DNA of 64,000 nucleotides, from the NCBI GenBank assembly GCA_964019055.1, contig OZ025207.1, positions 10,933,090-10,997,089 of the forward strand, in the 5' to 3' direction. This DNA is from Anthopleura xanthogrammica (lineage: Eukaryota; Cnidaria; Anthozoa; Actiniaria; Actiniidae). Position numbers and translations under genes: made by a program. The notes under the pieces are model-generated. The model was not told where the DNA came from. It saw nothing but the letters and a program-made list of their open reading frames with translations, and did not search any database. Below, one piece after another: positions 34,201-44,400 of this stretch; within the stretch, counting starts at the first letter, position 1; the number at the start of each line of letters is the position of its first letter.

Positions 34201-35494
34201 AACAAGACCGCCAAACGTTGACCCTTTAGCTACCAAACAAACAAGTTTCAGGCTCCACTTACAACATCTTTTGATGTCTGGTGTTCACGCTTAGATGCAA
34301 ACGACTGTAGTATGTGATTCAAGGGTTTTTCTCAGGTTCCCCAGTTTTTTCTCTCCACATCCACAAAACTCAACATGCTAAGTTTTGTGTTTTTGAGTTT
34401 TTGTCATTTACTTAAATAAATACACAGTGTAGTCAGTGGAAAGTGGATTTTGGTCAGGGAAATGTCAGGTCATTTTTGAGTGGGAACCCTGTGCTTCACA
34501 GGCCTTCAACATTTTTGCTTTTGCACCTCAATGGTATAGACCCGTATTGGTTTCGAATCATGACTGGTCTGACTTTCTATTTCATTGTTCTTTCAGTAGA
34601 AGAAAAGCCAGTTGAAGAAGACAACAGCCCTGCTGATTTATTAGATAATCTCTTCCGAAAAACAAAGACGACTCCTTGTCTTTACTGGTTACCCCTGACA
34701 GCAGAACAGGTAAGACCAGACCCTATTTTTGCTTGACGCAAATTTTCTCGAACTATTTTCCAAGTGGGTAAGTGCGCGCTAACAGGTAACACGATCAACT
34801 ACTTTTACTGAGATACAGAATCTCATGGTCTACGTCTGGCAAAAAATTCTTATGGTTTTCTTGTTGCCAACCCCATTCTTTTATAAACTAGGGGGGGGAA
34901 ACATCATTGGTAATGCGTATTTTTCTTAAACTATCAGCCAAAATAACACTAATGTGCACGGTACAACTTTTGCTTACGACTGTCGTATGCAATCTGCTTA
35001 CACCACGCTTACAACACGAATTGCGTCGTGTAAATCAACTCTAAAAGTTGCCCTCAACTGTTGTGTACGACAAGAAAAAAGTTGTAGCAAGTTGTGGGTT
35101 TGATTTACACGACGTAAATCGTATCGTAAGCGTGGCGTAAACGGCCTTCACGCATTATGGCAATTCTCAAAAAAGACAAACATTTTCATAACCATTGATT
35201 GTTTAAATTAAATTTCAGATTGTGAAACGCGACTACGAAAGGGAAGAGAAACGAAAACGAAGAGAAGAAGAGAGGAAAAAAGAAGATGAAGAAAGAGAAA
35301 GAAAACAAAAAGAACGGGAAGAGCAGAGGGAGCGTGAACGTGAAAGAGAACAACAAACGAGAAATCGTTTTCGTGATCGTTCCCCGGATCGAGACAGATC
35401 TCGTGAAAATCGCGGAGGACGAATGAGGTCCAGATCCCCCGACAGACGTCGTAGAGGATCGCGCAGCCGAAGCCGAAGTAACCGACGAAGATGA
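25281..35494 (+). CDS. ACIN1: Acinus (apoptotic chromatin condensation inducer)
   Basis: Eleven exons, all in phase: 25281-25421, 26547-27266, 27535-28449, 28969-29017, 29490-29593, 29902-30205, 32861-33102, 33590-33697, 33839-33950, 34597-34709, 35219-35494; 1027 residues. Exon 1 encodes a SAP DNA-binding domain ([20 protein letters not shown]). Exon 2 is Gln-rich. Exons 3-6 are acidic and Ser-rich with basic patches ([15 protein letters not shown]). The RRM spans about residues 781-861 ([35 protein letters not shown]). The RSB motif is near 911-936 ([20 protein letters not shown]), followed by a Glu/Arg then Arg/Ser tail. In known Acinus the RSB motif binds RNPS1 and SAP18 to form the ASAP complex, which joins the exon-junction complex in the nucleus. 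All diagnostic parts are present, so identification is secure. Exon 3 contains a four-copy 14-residue repeat. Confidence 0.95.
26190..26375 (-). mobile_element. tRNA-derived SINE in ACIN1 intron 1
   Basis: Read on the minus strand, the head has a pol III A-box-like TGGTATAGCAGTGAGAG and a B-box-like GGTGGGTTTGATTCCC about 40 bp apart. A tail follows containing TCTCCGGTTTTTCTCCCTCC. This is the layout of tRNA-headed SINEs; the CCA end and cloverleaf are not preserved, so it is not a tRNA gene. A fragment resembling its tail lies near 34322-34370. Confidence 0.65.
27318..27446. mobile_element. MITE of the GGGCTCGAAATAG family (copy 2), ACIN1 intron 2
   Basis: GGGCTCGAAATAG and CTATTTCGAGCCC bound 129 bp. 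The inner GCCTGCCAATGGCC matches the copy at 23061-23241. Confidence 0.75.
27622..27789 (+). repeat. In-frame 42-bp x4 coding repeat in ACIN1 exon 3
   Basis: Four tandem 42-bp units encode [17 protein letters not shown] 14-mers (variants EEDEQ, EDDEQ, EDDEQ, EEDEP). The nucleotide copies are nearly identical, pointing to recent expansion within an acidic, probably disordered region. Confidence 0.9.
29290..29465. repeat. Possible Tigger/pogo-like remnant in ACIN1 intron 4
   Basis: GCGACCAGCTCTAATTGTGA and GTGACCAGCTCCAGTTATGA are direct copies, followed by GACCACTTTTCAGATTTCC. Such GACCAC-rich ends resemble pogo/Tigger derivatives, but no clear full termini are visible. Confidence 0.3.
30206..32860. 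other. Large ACIN1 intron 6 with no recognised feature
   Basis: 2.65 kb AT-rich intron between an acidic exon and the RRM exon. I see no coding exon consistent with Acinus and no clear inverted repeat. It interrupts the otherwise short-intron 3' half of the gene. Confidence 0.6.
33370..33512. mobile_element. Short MITE (GGGCTCAACACTAA), ACIN1 intron 7
   Basis: CAGGGCTCAACACTAA at the left and TTAGTGTCAAGCCTTG at the right are inverted. The interior has repeated ACTAGTC motifs (CACTAGTCC, TAGTCTGAGACTAG). Confidence 0.6.
34087..34303. mobile_element. Palindromic MITE (TTTGCATCTAAGCGTGAACACC), ACIN1 intron 9
   Basis: Left arm GTTTGCATCTAAGCGTGAAC mirrored by GTTCACGCTTAGATGCAAAC; GACATCAAAACATG and CATCTTTTGATGTC continue the stem. 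About 217 bp. Confidence 0.75.
34955..35145. mobile_element. Degenerate palindromic element, ACIN1 intron 10
   Basis: GCGTCGTGTAAATCAA and TTGATTTACACGACG are inverted; outer CGCTTAC and GTAAGCG motifs also pair. Termini are not sharp, so the boundaries are approximate. Confidence 0.45.
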
Positions 35495-35950
35495 AAGCTT
35501 TTATTTTCTTTGCTTTTGTTCACTTTTAAATATCTAAATACTTAACATATAAGAGGCATGATTCTCTGAACCAATATGCTATTACTTTAACCGACAAACC
35601 TTACATTACTATTATGTATGTACATGCATTCTCAAGCTGTGTTATAATGCTAGTATGCGCCTTGTATATTATCCTTTAGTGAAATTGTTTTAGAAGGGCT
35701 ATATGTTTTACTTAAATCTCGTAAGATTATCTTCTGTACTACCCTTCTGAAATATTTCGACGCTGGGATAACAGCTATTCATACACATTTACTGTTTTTT
35801 AAGTTGTTATATTTAGATGCCTTTGTAAGATGAGATGATGGAGAATAAATAAGAGAGAGGAGTGGGTTTTCTTTTATTTAGCTGATTGTTTCTCTTTTTC
35901 CTAGACTATTACAAAACCTGGCTCCACTCTGTTCACATGGGAACCTTAGC

Positions 35951-36377
35951 TAAGGCCCGGTTTAGACGTCGAACTTCACATGTGCCGAATCTAATGCAAA
36001 TTAATTCAAACTAGGTTTTGCTCATTTGCATTAGGGAGCATTCATTTTTTAGGAGGGGGGGAGGTCATTAAAAAGTTACTAGATAAAAAGGGGTCACATT
36101 TTTTTTGAATGTTGAACCAGGGGGGGTCATGAATAAAAATACAGTGTTTTTTTTTTGTTTTTTTTAGTCTTTTTCTGGAGGGGGGGGCTAGAAAATTTTT
36201 ATGTTTGGAAGTGGGGGGGGGGGTTATCGAAATATTCAATTCCTTACCATGGGGGCTAGCATTTTTTTTCTATTTGATTCCTCTAATTCCTCCGCCCCCC
36301 CCCCCCCCCCCCTCCTAAAAAATGAATGCTCCCTTAGATTCGGCGCATGTGAAATTCGACGTCTAAATCGGGTCTTA
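35951..36377. mobile_element. Nested MITEs: outer TAAGGCCCGGTTTAGACG element split by an inner poly(G)-rich element
   Basis: The outer arms are TAAGGCCCGGTTTAGACGTC (35951) and GACGTCTAAATCGGGTCTTA (ending 36377). Inside the right arm sits a second element, 36034-36333, with termini GGGAGCATTCATTTTTTAGG and CCTAAAAAATGAATGCTCCC. It is flanked by a TTA duplication. The left outer arm (GCCGAATCTAATGCAAA) shows the uninterrupted sequence of the insertion site. Lies downstream of the ACIN1 stop codon; 35495-35950 is the presumed 3' UTR and holds nothing else recognisable. Confidence 0.8.
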
Positions 36378-37185
36378 CTATTGCCATTACCACGTTGACA
36401 GTGACAGTATGACAATCCTCTGTGGTTATACCAGCCATTGCAACCTTATTCTTGCACTGCGACATCCTTAATTTTTTTATGGAACAGTTAATTAGTCCAG
36501 GAGCATATGTCACAAAATAGGGTTCCGTGGGAATTTTGTGATTAAAGCAAGCAACAAGTCTAGTTATGTTCAGGGGACCTCATTTAACAAGAAAAGTGAT
36601 GTTGCCAAGTTTGCAACCTGCACGGAGCCTTTTAAGGGGGGTTTTTGGAAAATGACGTTTTTCACTAAGCATGAAAACGAGGCTCTATATTAAAACTCGA
36701 GATATCTCTGAAGTTTGGGCCTCAAGCCTCGGGAAACTTACAGGATAAGTTAACAATCATCTAACTGGCCAATTGGATGTCACGTGACAGTATTAGCATG
36801 AAATCGAGGCTGGCCATATAATTTCAAAAATTCCAAAAATTCCAAAATTTCGTGTGTAATTGTACTTTATATGTGATTATAAGCGATGGCTTGACAAGGG
36901 CAACCTAGAATGGAGTACCACAAGTGACTTTACGCTATGTCCATGAGAAAATAAGGGCAATTAACTTTAATTCAATAAAAAAAGCTGAAAACCACAGGGA
37001 GCCCAATTCTGAGAAATTCTGATAATCTACTTTTGCGTTTTATTTCCTTATTTCTACAATGCAATTGCTGACTTCTAGTTGCTTCTAAGTTTCTTTACTT
37101 ATCTTATTTACATATGTACTACTACTGGCGTTAGCAAGTGATTGGTTTTTTTTTTTAAACACGGGGAAATTTCAAAATGACCACT

Positions 37186-38715
37186 TCATGCCATTTCGTT
37201 TTCTGAATCGTCAGAGTCAGAGTCCGAGTCTGAGATCTCGTCTATAAGCTCCTCATCATCTTCTCTTGTCATGTTCTCGCATTCAGTTTCATCACTGTCA
37301 CAGCAACCACAAAGGTCGGTGCAATTTAGCCCAGCCTTCATGCATCGGCAGCGATTGTTTGTGCACCTATCCTTGGAGCATCCACACTTTACCAGATGGA
37401 TGATGGCATCCGGGGCCGGCGACAGTGTGGTCATCACAGGTACCCATCTCTCGTTTTGCCACGTCCATCCGTACCTTCCAGGTGATGGTAGCTCTACAAT
37501 AGCGATGTTATCATGATTCCATACCAGCAGCTGGTAGTGGGCGCGAAGGATGGCCTGTTTGAGGGCAGCTGACGTGGGCGGTAGCTTTTCAGACCGCGCT
37601 TGTTTTTTCTTGAAAAGCCACCATCTGAGCTCCTTGACACTTGTGATTTCCGTTTTTGGCAAGAAAAACTGACAGACAAGTTTCTCAATCGCAATCTCTG
37701 TCTCTGCGTTGGGGAGTTCACTTGTCCCGAGGCATGATATGGCGGAGATCACTTCTTCACTTGCTTCATTAAATGCTTCCCAGCATTTGGACTTTCCTTT
37801 AGTAGCAAATGACCCTGTATTGTCTGCTCCTGTCAGAGCATGGAAGGCGGGAAGTGCAGCTGTCTTAACGGGACCAAGTGCATGGACTATTGGCTGTAGC
37901 AAGATCTCACGGTGGTTCTGTCCTTTGCCAGTAACAAAGACCGTTTTCTGGCAAAGTTCTGGGTAACGCCTTAGAGCCAGTATAAATACATCCGTATCTG
38001 GAGAATGTATGCGGATTTCCGTTGCACCATTGATAGTGGCGTCAAGCGCATGCAGAATAATCTTAGTGTCTGCTTCCTCATGATTGCTCTTGAGATATGT
38101 CATATCCTTATGGGTTCCTTTGCACTCACAACCCCATGCGACTACTATCCGGCGTCTACTCCTTGCTGCTTGCTCAAGGGCTCTCTTTGCCAAATATTCC
38201 GCCAAATCTTTCTTTGTGTTTGCATGGGAAAGAAGCTTCTTCATCGGTATCTTTGTGATGAGAGTAGAAGAAGTGATACGATAGTGAATCGGAGCTTCAT
38301 TTCCTTGTCGCTTCACACGGGTAGCTTCTTTCAGTGATGAAGAAAGATCATAGCGATCAAAGATCAGGTGGATTTCATCGCTTTCACGGCCATATTTCTC
38401 GTAAATTCGACAGACGAAGTGATCTGCAAGCTGAGAACAGTTGCGTATCCACTCTGGCTTGTCGAGAGATTGGACTTCAGCCATTCCATCAATAATACAA
38501 ATCCTTAGACGTGATGCGCCTTCGATATCTTCACTTGTTGCTCTGATGGGGCACGGCGGTACTTTCTCCAGCAAGGACATCAGGGCACTCTTCGCTGAGC
38601 AATGAAGCATTGCTCCGTCGGCTGCAAACATTGCTCGAGGTACAACAGAGAACTCGTACGTGCCAACAGCATCTTTGATGTCGATCTCGGGACGGTGCTT
38701 GCATACAACTAGCAT
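37186..38715 (-). CDS. Transposon protein fragment: XPG/PIN-like nuclease domain with C-terminal CXC motif
   Basis: 509 codons on the minus strand from a Met at 38715 at the loop/arm edge. Frame continues further upstream into the opposite arm, but that part is merely antisense of the other copy. The loop encodes HRPEIDIKDAVGTYEFSVVP and IHLIFDRYD. The arm encodes NHEEADTKIILHAL, SPDTDVFILAL and HALTGADNTGSF. These are the acidic metal-binding and helix-turn motifs of the FEN1/XPG-like nuclease family found in repeated invertebrate genes. Near the C-terminus there is a Cys-rich CGCSKDRCTNNRCRCMKAG segment resembling the tesmin/TSO1 CXC domain, then an acidic Asp/Ser tail. The N-terminal part of the parent protein is missing, so it is likely inactive alone. 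Confidence 0.75.
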   Translation of the reverse strand: MLVVCKHRPEIDIKDAVGTYEFSVVPRAMFAADGAMLHCSAKSALMSLLEKVPPCPIRATSEDIEGASRLRICIIDGMAEVQSLDKPEWIRNCSQLADHFVCRIYEKYGRESDEIHLIFDRYDLSSSLKEATRVKRQGNEAPIHYRITSSTLITKIPMKKLLSHANTKKDLAEYLAKRALEQAARSRRRIVVAWGCECKGTHKDMTYLKSNHEEADTKIILHALDATINGATEIRIHSPDTDVFILALRRYPELCQKTVFVTGKGQNHREILLQPIVHALGPVKTAALPAFHALTGADNTGSFATKGKSKCWEAFNEASEEVISAISCLGTSELPNAETEIAIEKLVCQFFLPKTEITSVKELRWWLFKKKQARSEKLPPTSAALKQAILRAHYQLLVWNHDNIAIVELPSPGRYGWTWQNERWVPVMTTLSPAPDAIIHLVKCGCSKDRCTNNRCRCMKAGLNCTDLCGCCDSDETECENMTREDDEELIDEISDSDSDSDDSENEMA

Positions 38716-39807
38716 ACCACTTCTTCTACTCTCATCACAAAGATACCGATGAAGAAGCTTCTTTCCCATGCAAACACAAAGAAAGATTTGGCGGAATATT
38801 TGGCAAAGAGAGCCCTTGAGCAAGCAGCAAGGAGTAGACGCCGGATAGTAGTCGCATGGGGTTGTGAGTGCAAAGGAACCCATAAGGATATGACATATCT
38901 CAAGAGCAATCATGAGGAAGCAGACACTAAGATTATTCTGCATGCGCTTGACGCCACTATCAATGGTGCAACGGAAATCCGCATACATTCTCCAGATACG
39001 GATGTATTTATACTGGCTCTAAGGCGTTACCCAGAACTTTGCCAGAAAACGGTCTTTGTTACTGGCAAAGGACAGAACCACCGTGAGATCTTGCTACAGC
39101 CAATAGTCCATGCACTTGGTCCCGTTAAGACAGCTGCACTTCCCGCCTTCCATGCTCTGACAGGAGCAGACAATACAGGGTCATTTGCTACTAAAGGAAA
39201 GTCCAAATGCTGGGAAGCATTTAATGAAGCAAGTGAAGAAGTGATCTCCGCCATATCATGCCTCGGGACAAGTGAACTCCCCAACGCAGAGACAGAGATT
39301 GCGATTGAGAAACTTGTCTGTCAGTTTTTCTTGCCAAAAACGGAAATCACAAGTGTCAAGGAGCTCAGATGGTGGCTTTTCAAGAAAAAACAAGCGCGGT
39401 CTGAAAAGCTACCGCCCACGTCAGCTGCCCTCAAACAGGCCATCCTTCGCGCCCACTACCAGCTGCTGGTATGGAATCATGATAACATCGCTATTGTAGA
39501 GCTACCATCACCTGGAAGGTACGGATGGACGTGGCAAAACGAGAGATGGGTACCTGTGATGACCACACTGTCGCCGGCCCCGGATGCCATCATCCATCTG
39601 GTAAAGTGTGGATGCTCCAAGGATAGGTGCACAAACAATCGCTGCCGATGCATGAAGGCTGGGCTAAATTGCACCGACCTTTGTGGTTGCTGTGACAGTG
39701 ATGAAACTGAATGCGAGAACATGACAAGAGAAGATGATGAGGAGCTTATAGACGAGATCTCAGACTCGGACTCTGACTCTGACGATTCAGAAAACGAAAT
39801 GGCATGA
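38716..39807 (+). pseudogene. Inverted, 5'-truncated duplicate of the XPG-like/CXC transposon gene
   Basis: The plus-strand arm repeats the C-terminal half of the minus-strand gene (352 codons from an internal Met at 38749) with identical translation. It lacks the loop-encoded portion, so the part containing FDRYD is absent. The break coincides with the palindrome centre, showing it was made by the inversion rather than by separate decay. Confidence 0.8.
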
Positions 39808-40357
39808 AGTGGTCATTTTGAAATTTCCCCGTGTTTAAAAAAAAAAACCAATCACTTGCTAACGCCAGTAGTAGTACATATGTAAATAAGATAAGTAAAG
39901 AAACTTAGAAGCAACTAGAAGTCAGCAATTGCATTGTAGAAATAAGGAAATAAAACGCAAAAGTAGATTATCAGAATTTCTCAGAATTGGGCTCCCTGTG
40001 GTTTTCAGCTTTTTTTATTGAATTAAAGTTAATTGCCCTTATTTTCTCATGGACATAGCGTAAAGTCACTTGTGGTACTCCATTCTAGGTTGCCCTTGTC
40101 AAGCCATCGCTTATAATCACATATAAAGTACAATTACACACGAAATTTTGGAATTTTTGGAATTTTTGAAATTATATGGCCAGCCTCGATTTCATGCTAA
40201 TACTGTCACGTGACATCCAATTGGCCAGTTAGATGATTGTTAACTTATCCTGTAAGTTTCCCGAGGCTTGAGGCCCAAACTTCAGAGATATCTCGAGTTT
40301 TAATATAGAGCCTCGTTTTCATGCTTAGTGAAAAACGTCATTTTCCAAAAACCCCCC

Positions 40358-40566
40358 TTAAGGCCCGTTTACACTAGCAAATTTATCGCGCAACTTGAGC
40401 GGCGATTTCAATGGCGATTTTATCGCGACCCAAATCGCAGCGAGTTGCACTAAATTTCGATCATGTTTGAATTGGCGGCGACGTAGCTGCGATCATCGCC
40501 GTGAAATCGCCATAAAATCGCCGCTCAAGTCGCGCGACAAAGTTGCTAGTGTAAACGCCGCTTTAA
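40358..40566. mobile_element. 201-bp MITE with TTAA target-site duplication inside the palindrome
   Basis: Insert 40362-40562 has inverted ends (GGCCCGTTTACACTAGCAA ... TTGCTAGTGTAAACGCCGC) and is flanked by TTAA at 40358-40361 and 40563-40566. The opposite arm of the palindrome (about 36630) retains the empty site CCTTTTAAGGGG. TTAA duplication is characteristic of piggyBac- and Kolobok-mobilised elements. Confidence 0.9.
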
Positions 40567-40699
40567 AAGGCTCCGTGCAGGTTGCAAACTTGGCAACATC
40601 ACTTTTCTTGTTATTTGAGGTCCTCTGAACATAACTAGACTAGTTGCTTGCTTTAATCATAAAATTCCCACGGGATGACACATGCTCCTGGACTAAATG

Positions 40700-41474
40700 G
40701 GCCATCTTATGTAAACCGCTTTTTCTGAGCCTCAAGTCTGTTCAATTTTAATATATGATAAAATGTGATTTGTCACTATTCATTGGCCTAAGAGTTTGTT
40801 CTTAATTTGCATAAATGAAATTTTAACTTTTCAGAGAACTGAAATTTTGTTCCATTTCTAATGTTAGCATGCTGGTTGTTATGACTTCAAGAACAATAAG
40901 TGGAAATGGAAATACGCATTCCTTGTTCGTTGCTGTGTACGATGATGTAATTTAAATAACGGTATTAGTATCTTAGCATCGCAAAATATTAGCAAGTTTT
41001 CAGAATAACTCCAGCCCATATCTTGAAATGAGAATAGTTCTTTAATGATTCTGATAAACCTGGGTACCACTAATTAGCTCGATCTGAAAAATAGAACCAC
41101 TTTGATAATATATTATCCCAAGACAGCAGGCCTTAGGCATTAGAATATAATCATAGACTCGCGCACAATGATATCTCCAGGTTAGTCTTATACGACACCT
41201 AGGAATTATGTAAAAACGGTAGGAACAGTAGGCATAAGAGATTTGTGTCATTAATCCCATACAGTAATATTGATTTTAATCCTTTTGGATCATACCCCAC
41301 CATCTGAAATATCTATCAGCTGATCGTTTCCCGCCATCTTTAAGTATTTCCCGGGAAAACTAATTATGCCATATTTGGTGTCAGGTTCATGAATAAACAT
41401 ATATAGACCAGTGTTGTCCTGCAAACTGTGTTCCCCAAACTGACCGACATTATAGTCTTCATACGCACTTTAAA
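40700..41474. other. PNP upstream region
   Basis: AT-rich spacer between the palindromic transposon and the PNP start codon. A fragment at about 41047-41077 (ATAAACCTGGGTACCACTAA) resembles the end of the MITE at 55543-55672. The PNP promoter should lie in the last few hundred bases, but I see no clear core motif. Confidence 0.4.
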
Positions 41475-44400
41475 ATGGCATCAGACTCGAAAACCAAAGA
41501 AAGAAGGTAAGAATGAATTCAGATTGTGAAAATAATAATATTTAATAAAATACGATAATTGTTTTAACCATGAATAATCAAAGCAATCAGAGGTCATGAT
41601 GAATACTACACTGGAGTCGTTGTCAAGTCGATCGAACCAATATTTTTCAACACCATCTTTCAACTAGAAATTCTCTTCTTAAGACAAGAAATTTGATCGT
41701 AAAGTAGAATTGAAATATTAAACAACATTTATGATGTTTATTTTTCAACTCTCTTAGTTTTATAAGCGTGTTTTTTTCGAAATTGTATTTTGAAAAGGAT
41801 TGGACGCTGAGGCTGAGAGCGTGTTTAGTGTAAAATTTATGCTACATGTTCGATCGGCTGAGTGGTCGTCCCATAACCTCTGCTCTACAAAACTCCAGAC
41901 TAAATAGCCTTTTTATTTGATTTTTGCTTCTGTTTTCTATATAAACTTGGTTAGTCAAATTTTTAGCCTCAGTTCTTTTATTAATTTGTGATATTTTGGC
42001 CGAGAGTTGACCTTCGACTTTCGCTACGTGGATACCTCTGCGTGTGTTCATTCTAGTATTAAAAGATTAGACCACGTTGTTTAGGGGACTGATTCACGCA
42101 CTCTGTTCCATGATTTTGTCTTCAGATGTTTTCCAATTAAGGTACATATAGTTACCATGTTGGTATTATGGCATGTTCCATCTCACGCCTCCGCCCTGCC
42201 CATCTTTTTAGCATAATGTTTATCAAACAAGTAACCGTGTTTTGTTGTGCAAATACGTGATGTATATGGTTAAGTTGTTGTTTTAAAATTATTTATTTTT
42301 CCTGAAATCAATAAACAGATATATTTAGGTCCTATGTTTGTCTAAACGCCCAAGGCCATCGCCTCCAAACAGACCTTTATATCCTTTATATATACTAATA
42401 CATAGCTTCATCTTTAAATCCCAATTATTTATGCAAAGGGATTAGTCCAACAATCAAAAGAACTTAGTTGATTACTGGCCTTTACTTGTTTAAATATTTT
42501 CTTGTTAAAAATCCTTAGGTTTGAATATAGTCACATTTATGAAGAAATCGAAGAAGTGTGCAAGATTATAGCAAATCAAACCAAATACAAGCCAACCATT
42601 GGTGTGATTTGTGGATCTGGACTATCCGCTCTTGGTGATTTGGTTGAAGAGAAGGATGTTATCCCATATGACAAAATACCTAATTTCCCTAAAAGTACAG
42701 GTATTATATAACTATAGTTTTGCGAAATAATTAGTAAAGTTCTATATAGATGTATATTTTCAAGTCAAGACTAATGCTTGAGTTTGAAACTGGAATATTT
42801 GACTGTGAGCCTAAAAGATAGTTTGTGATCTTTGTTGCTGTGTTTCTTGCAGTACCTGGCCATGCCGGTCAGCTTGTATTTGGAAAGCTCAATGGAAAAG
42901 TTGTAGTTATGATGCAGGGTCGCTGCCATCTGTATGAAGGATACGACCCTGGAGAGGTAAATCAGCTATATATATATACTTGTAACCATATACATAGATT
43001 TGATATGACTTTGAACAAGGGCAATTGGGCACACAGGTGCCATGGTACATGCCCGGGGGTACATGGAAGAACTGGTCAACTGTACATGTATGAAAAACTA
43101 AGCATGAAAAGGATTGTTGTTGTAATTCGAGCTGCCCTTGCCCAAATCTTAAAAGTCATATATCTAGCAGAATTTGAAGATATCATCAGGATGGCAAAGA
43201 TTTGCTTTTTCTCTTTTTATTCATTACATAAATTTCAAGGTTTTCGCTCTAAATTCTTGGAAACACATGTTTTTGTATATTGGTGGAGGAGCAAGGGTTG
43301 CTTGGCTATAGCATTGAAGTGCGCTTTGATTGTTCCACTTGTGCATGCATCAGATACTGGCCCTTGCTGTCTCTTAGGTTTCGTCTCTTACCCCCCAATG
43401 GCCAAAAGGAATAAAAATTAATCTTCACTATCTGTATTTACATTTCTTCTCTTGTAATAGATAACATTACCAGTGCGTGTCATGGCATCACTCGGTGTCA
43501 AGACACTTGTAGTAACTAACGCAGCAGGAGGCATTGTGCAAGACTGGAATGTTGGTGATATTATGATCATTAAAGATCATATCAACCTAGCTGGTCTAAC
43601 AGGACATAGTCCCCTCAGAGGTTTTAATGATCCAAGGTATGTCAGCTAGCATTAATTTTAAGGGGATTGAGGGTTGGAGATGAGGATTTTACCCTAAAGT
43701 TGAAAATCATCTAGGTACTGGTGCCTTGTTTATATTATTCATGTTTACAGTCGACGAACTTCATGCATGAACACATTTTCTACGATTCTACGAATATTCA
43801 AATGAATATTCGGACAAAGATTCAAGTATTGTTCTGAATATTTCATTATTCTTTTGAATATTCAATTATTCTTTTGAATAGTCAATGAAGTATTCATTTT
43901 ACCTCCCCTCCCCAAGCCCCACCCACCTAGGATTTCAGCTAAACTCTTTCTGACCTATACACCTTTCTCATGATGTGGCAGCCATGACAGCTGGAACAAT
44001 AGATTTTTACTGCTAGCCTCGCATTCAAGCACTTCAGGATGAGTTTGAACCGGCCAAAGGCCTTAATTGTCATTGGAATAAACATATGGCTGCTGCATGA
44101 CAAAATTGTCAAAATTGAAGTCTTCTTTCAGTTTAAAAATTTTCAGTACCCTGTCAAAAAGACTGGGTCTCCCTGACTGTATATGTAGTGCATACAAGGT
44201 CACCAATATATATTTTACGACCATAACTTGTTGATGTTGGTTTGAAATCTCAACAGGTTTGGACCTAGGTTTCCTGCTCTATCTGATGCATACGATAGAA
44301 ACTTGCAAAAGCTTGCCAAAAAAACTGCAGAGGAACTGGGATTTCAGGCATTTGTGCGGCATGGGGTGTACTGTGCTCAGGTTGGCCCAGCCTTTGAAAC

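Larger units (their letters stand above)
36493..40695. mobile_element. Giant palindromic DNA transposon derivative (XPG-nuclease/CXC type)
   Basis: Two ~1.8-2.0-kb arms (36493 to about 38277; about 38716 to 40695) are inverted copies around a 438-bp unique loop. Over the coding part, paired positions sum to 76993 with no net indel and the 352-codon translation is identical in both arms. Both ends carry the same terminus (TAGTCCAGGAGCAT and its complement), flanked by a possible AAT duplication. The right arm alone carries a 201-bp MITE. The arms contain the 3' half of a transposon gene, so the element looks like a fold-back inverted duplication of one transposon end. Of known classes, the XPG-like nuclease and short duplication suggest Academ-like, but this is unproven. 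Confidence 0.8.

Noticed and set aside
37186..38988. A single 600-codon minus-strand protein starting MYADFRCTIDSG
   Set aside because: Its first ~90 codons are antisense of the opposite arm of the palindrome (the same peptide reads on the plus strand at 38005-38277 in the other arm). The homologous protein begins only at about 38715.
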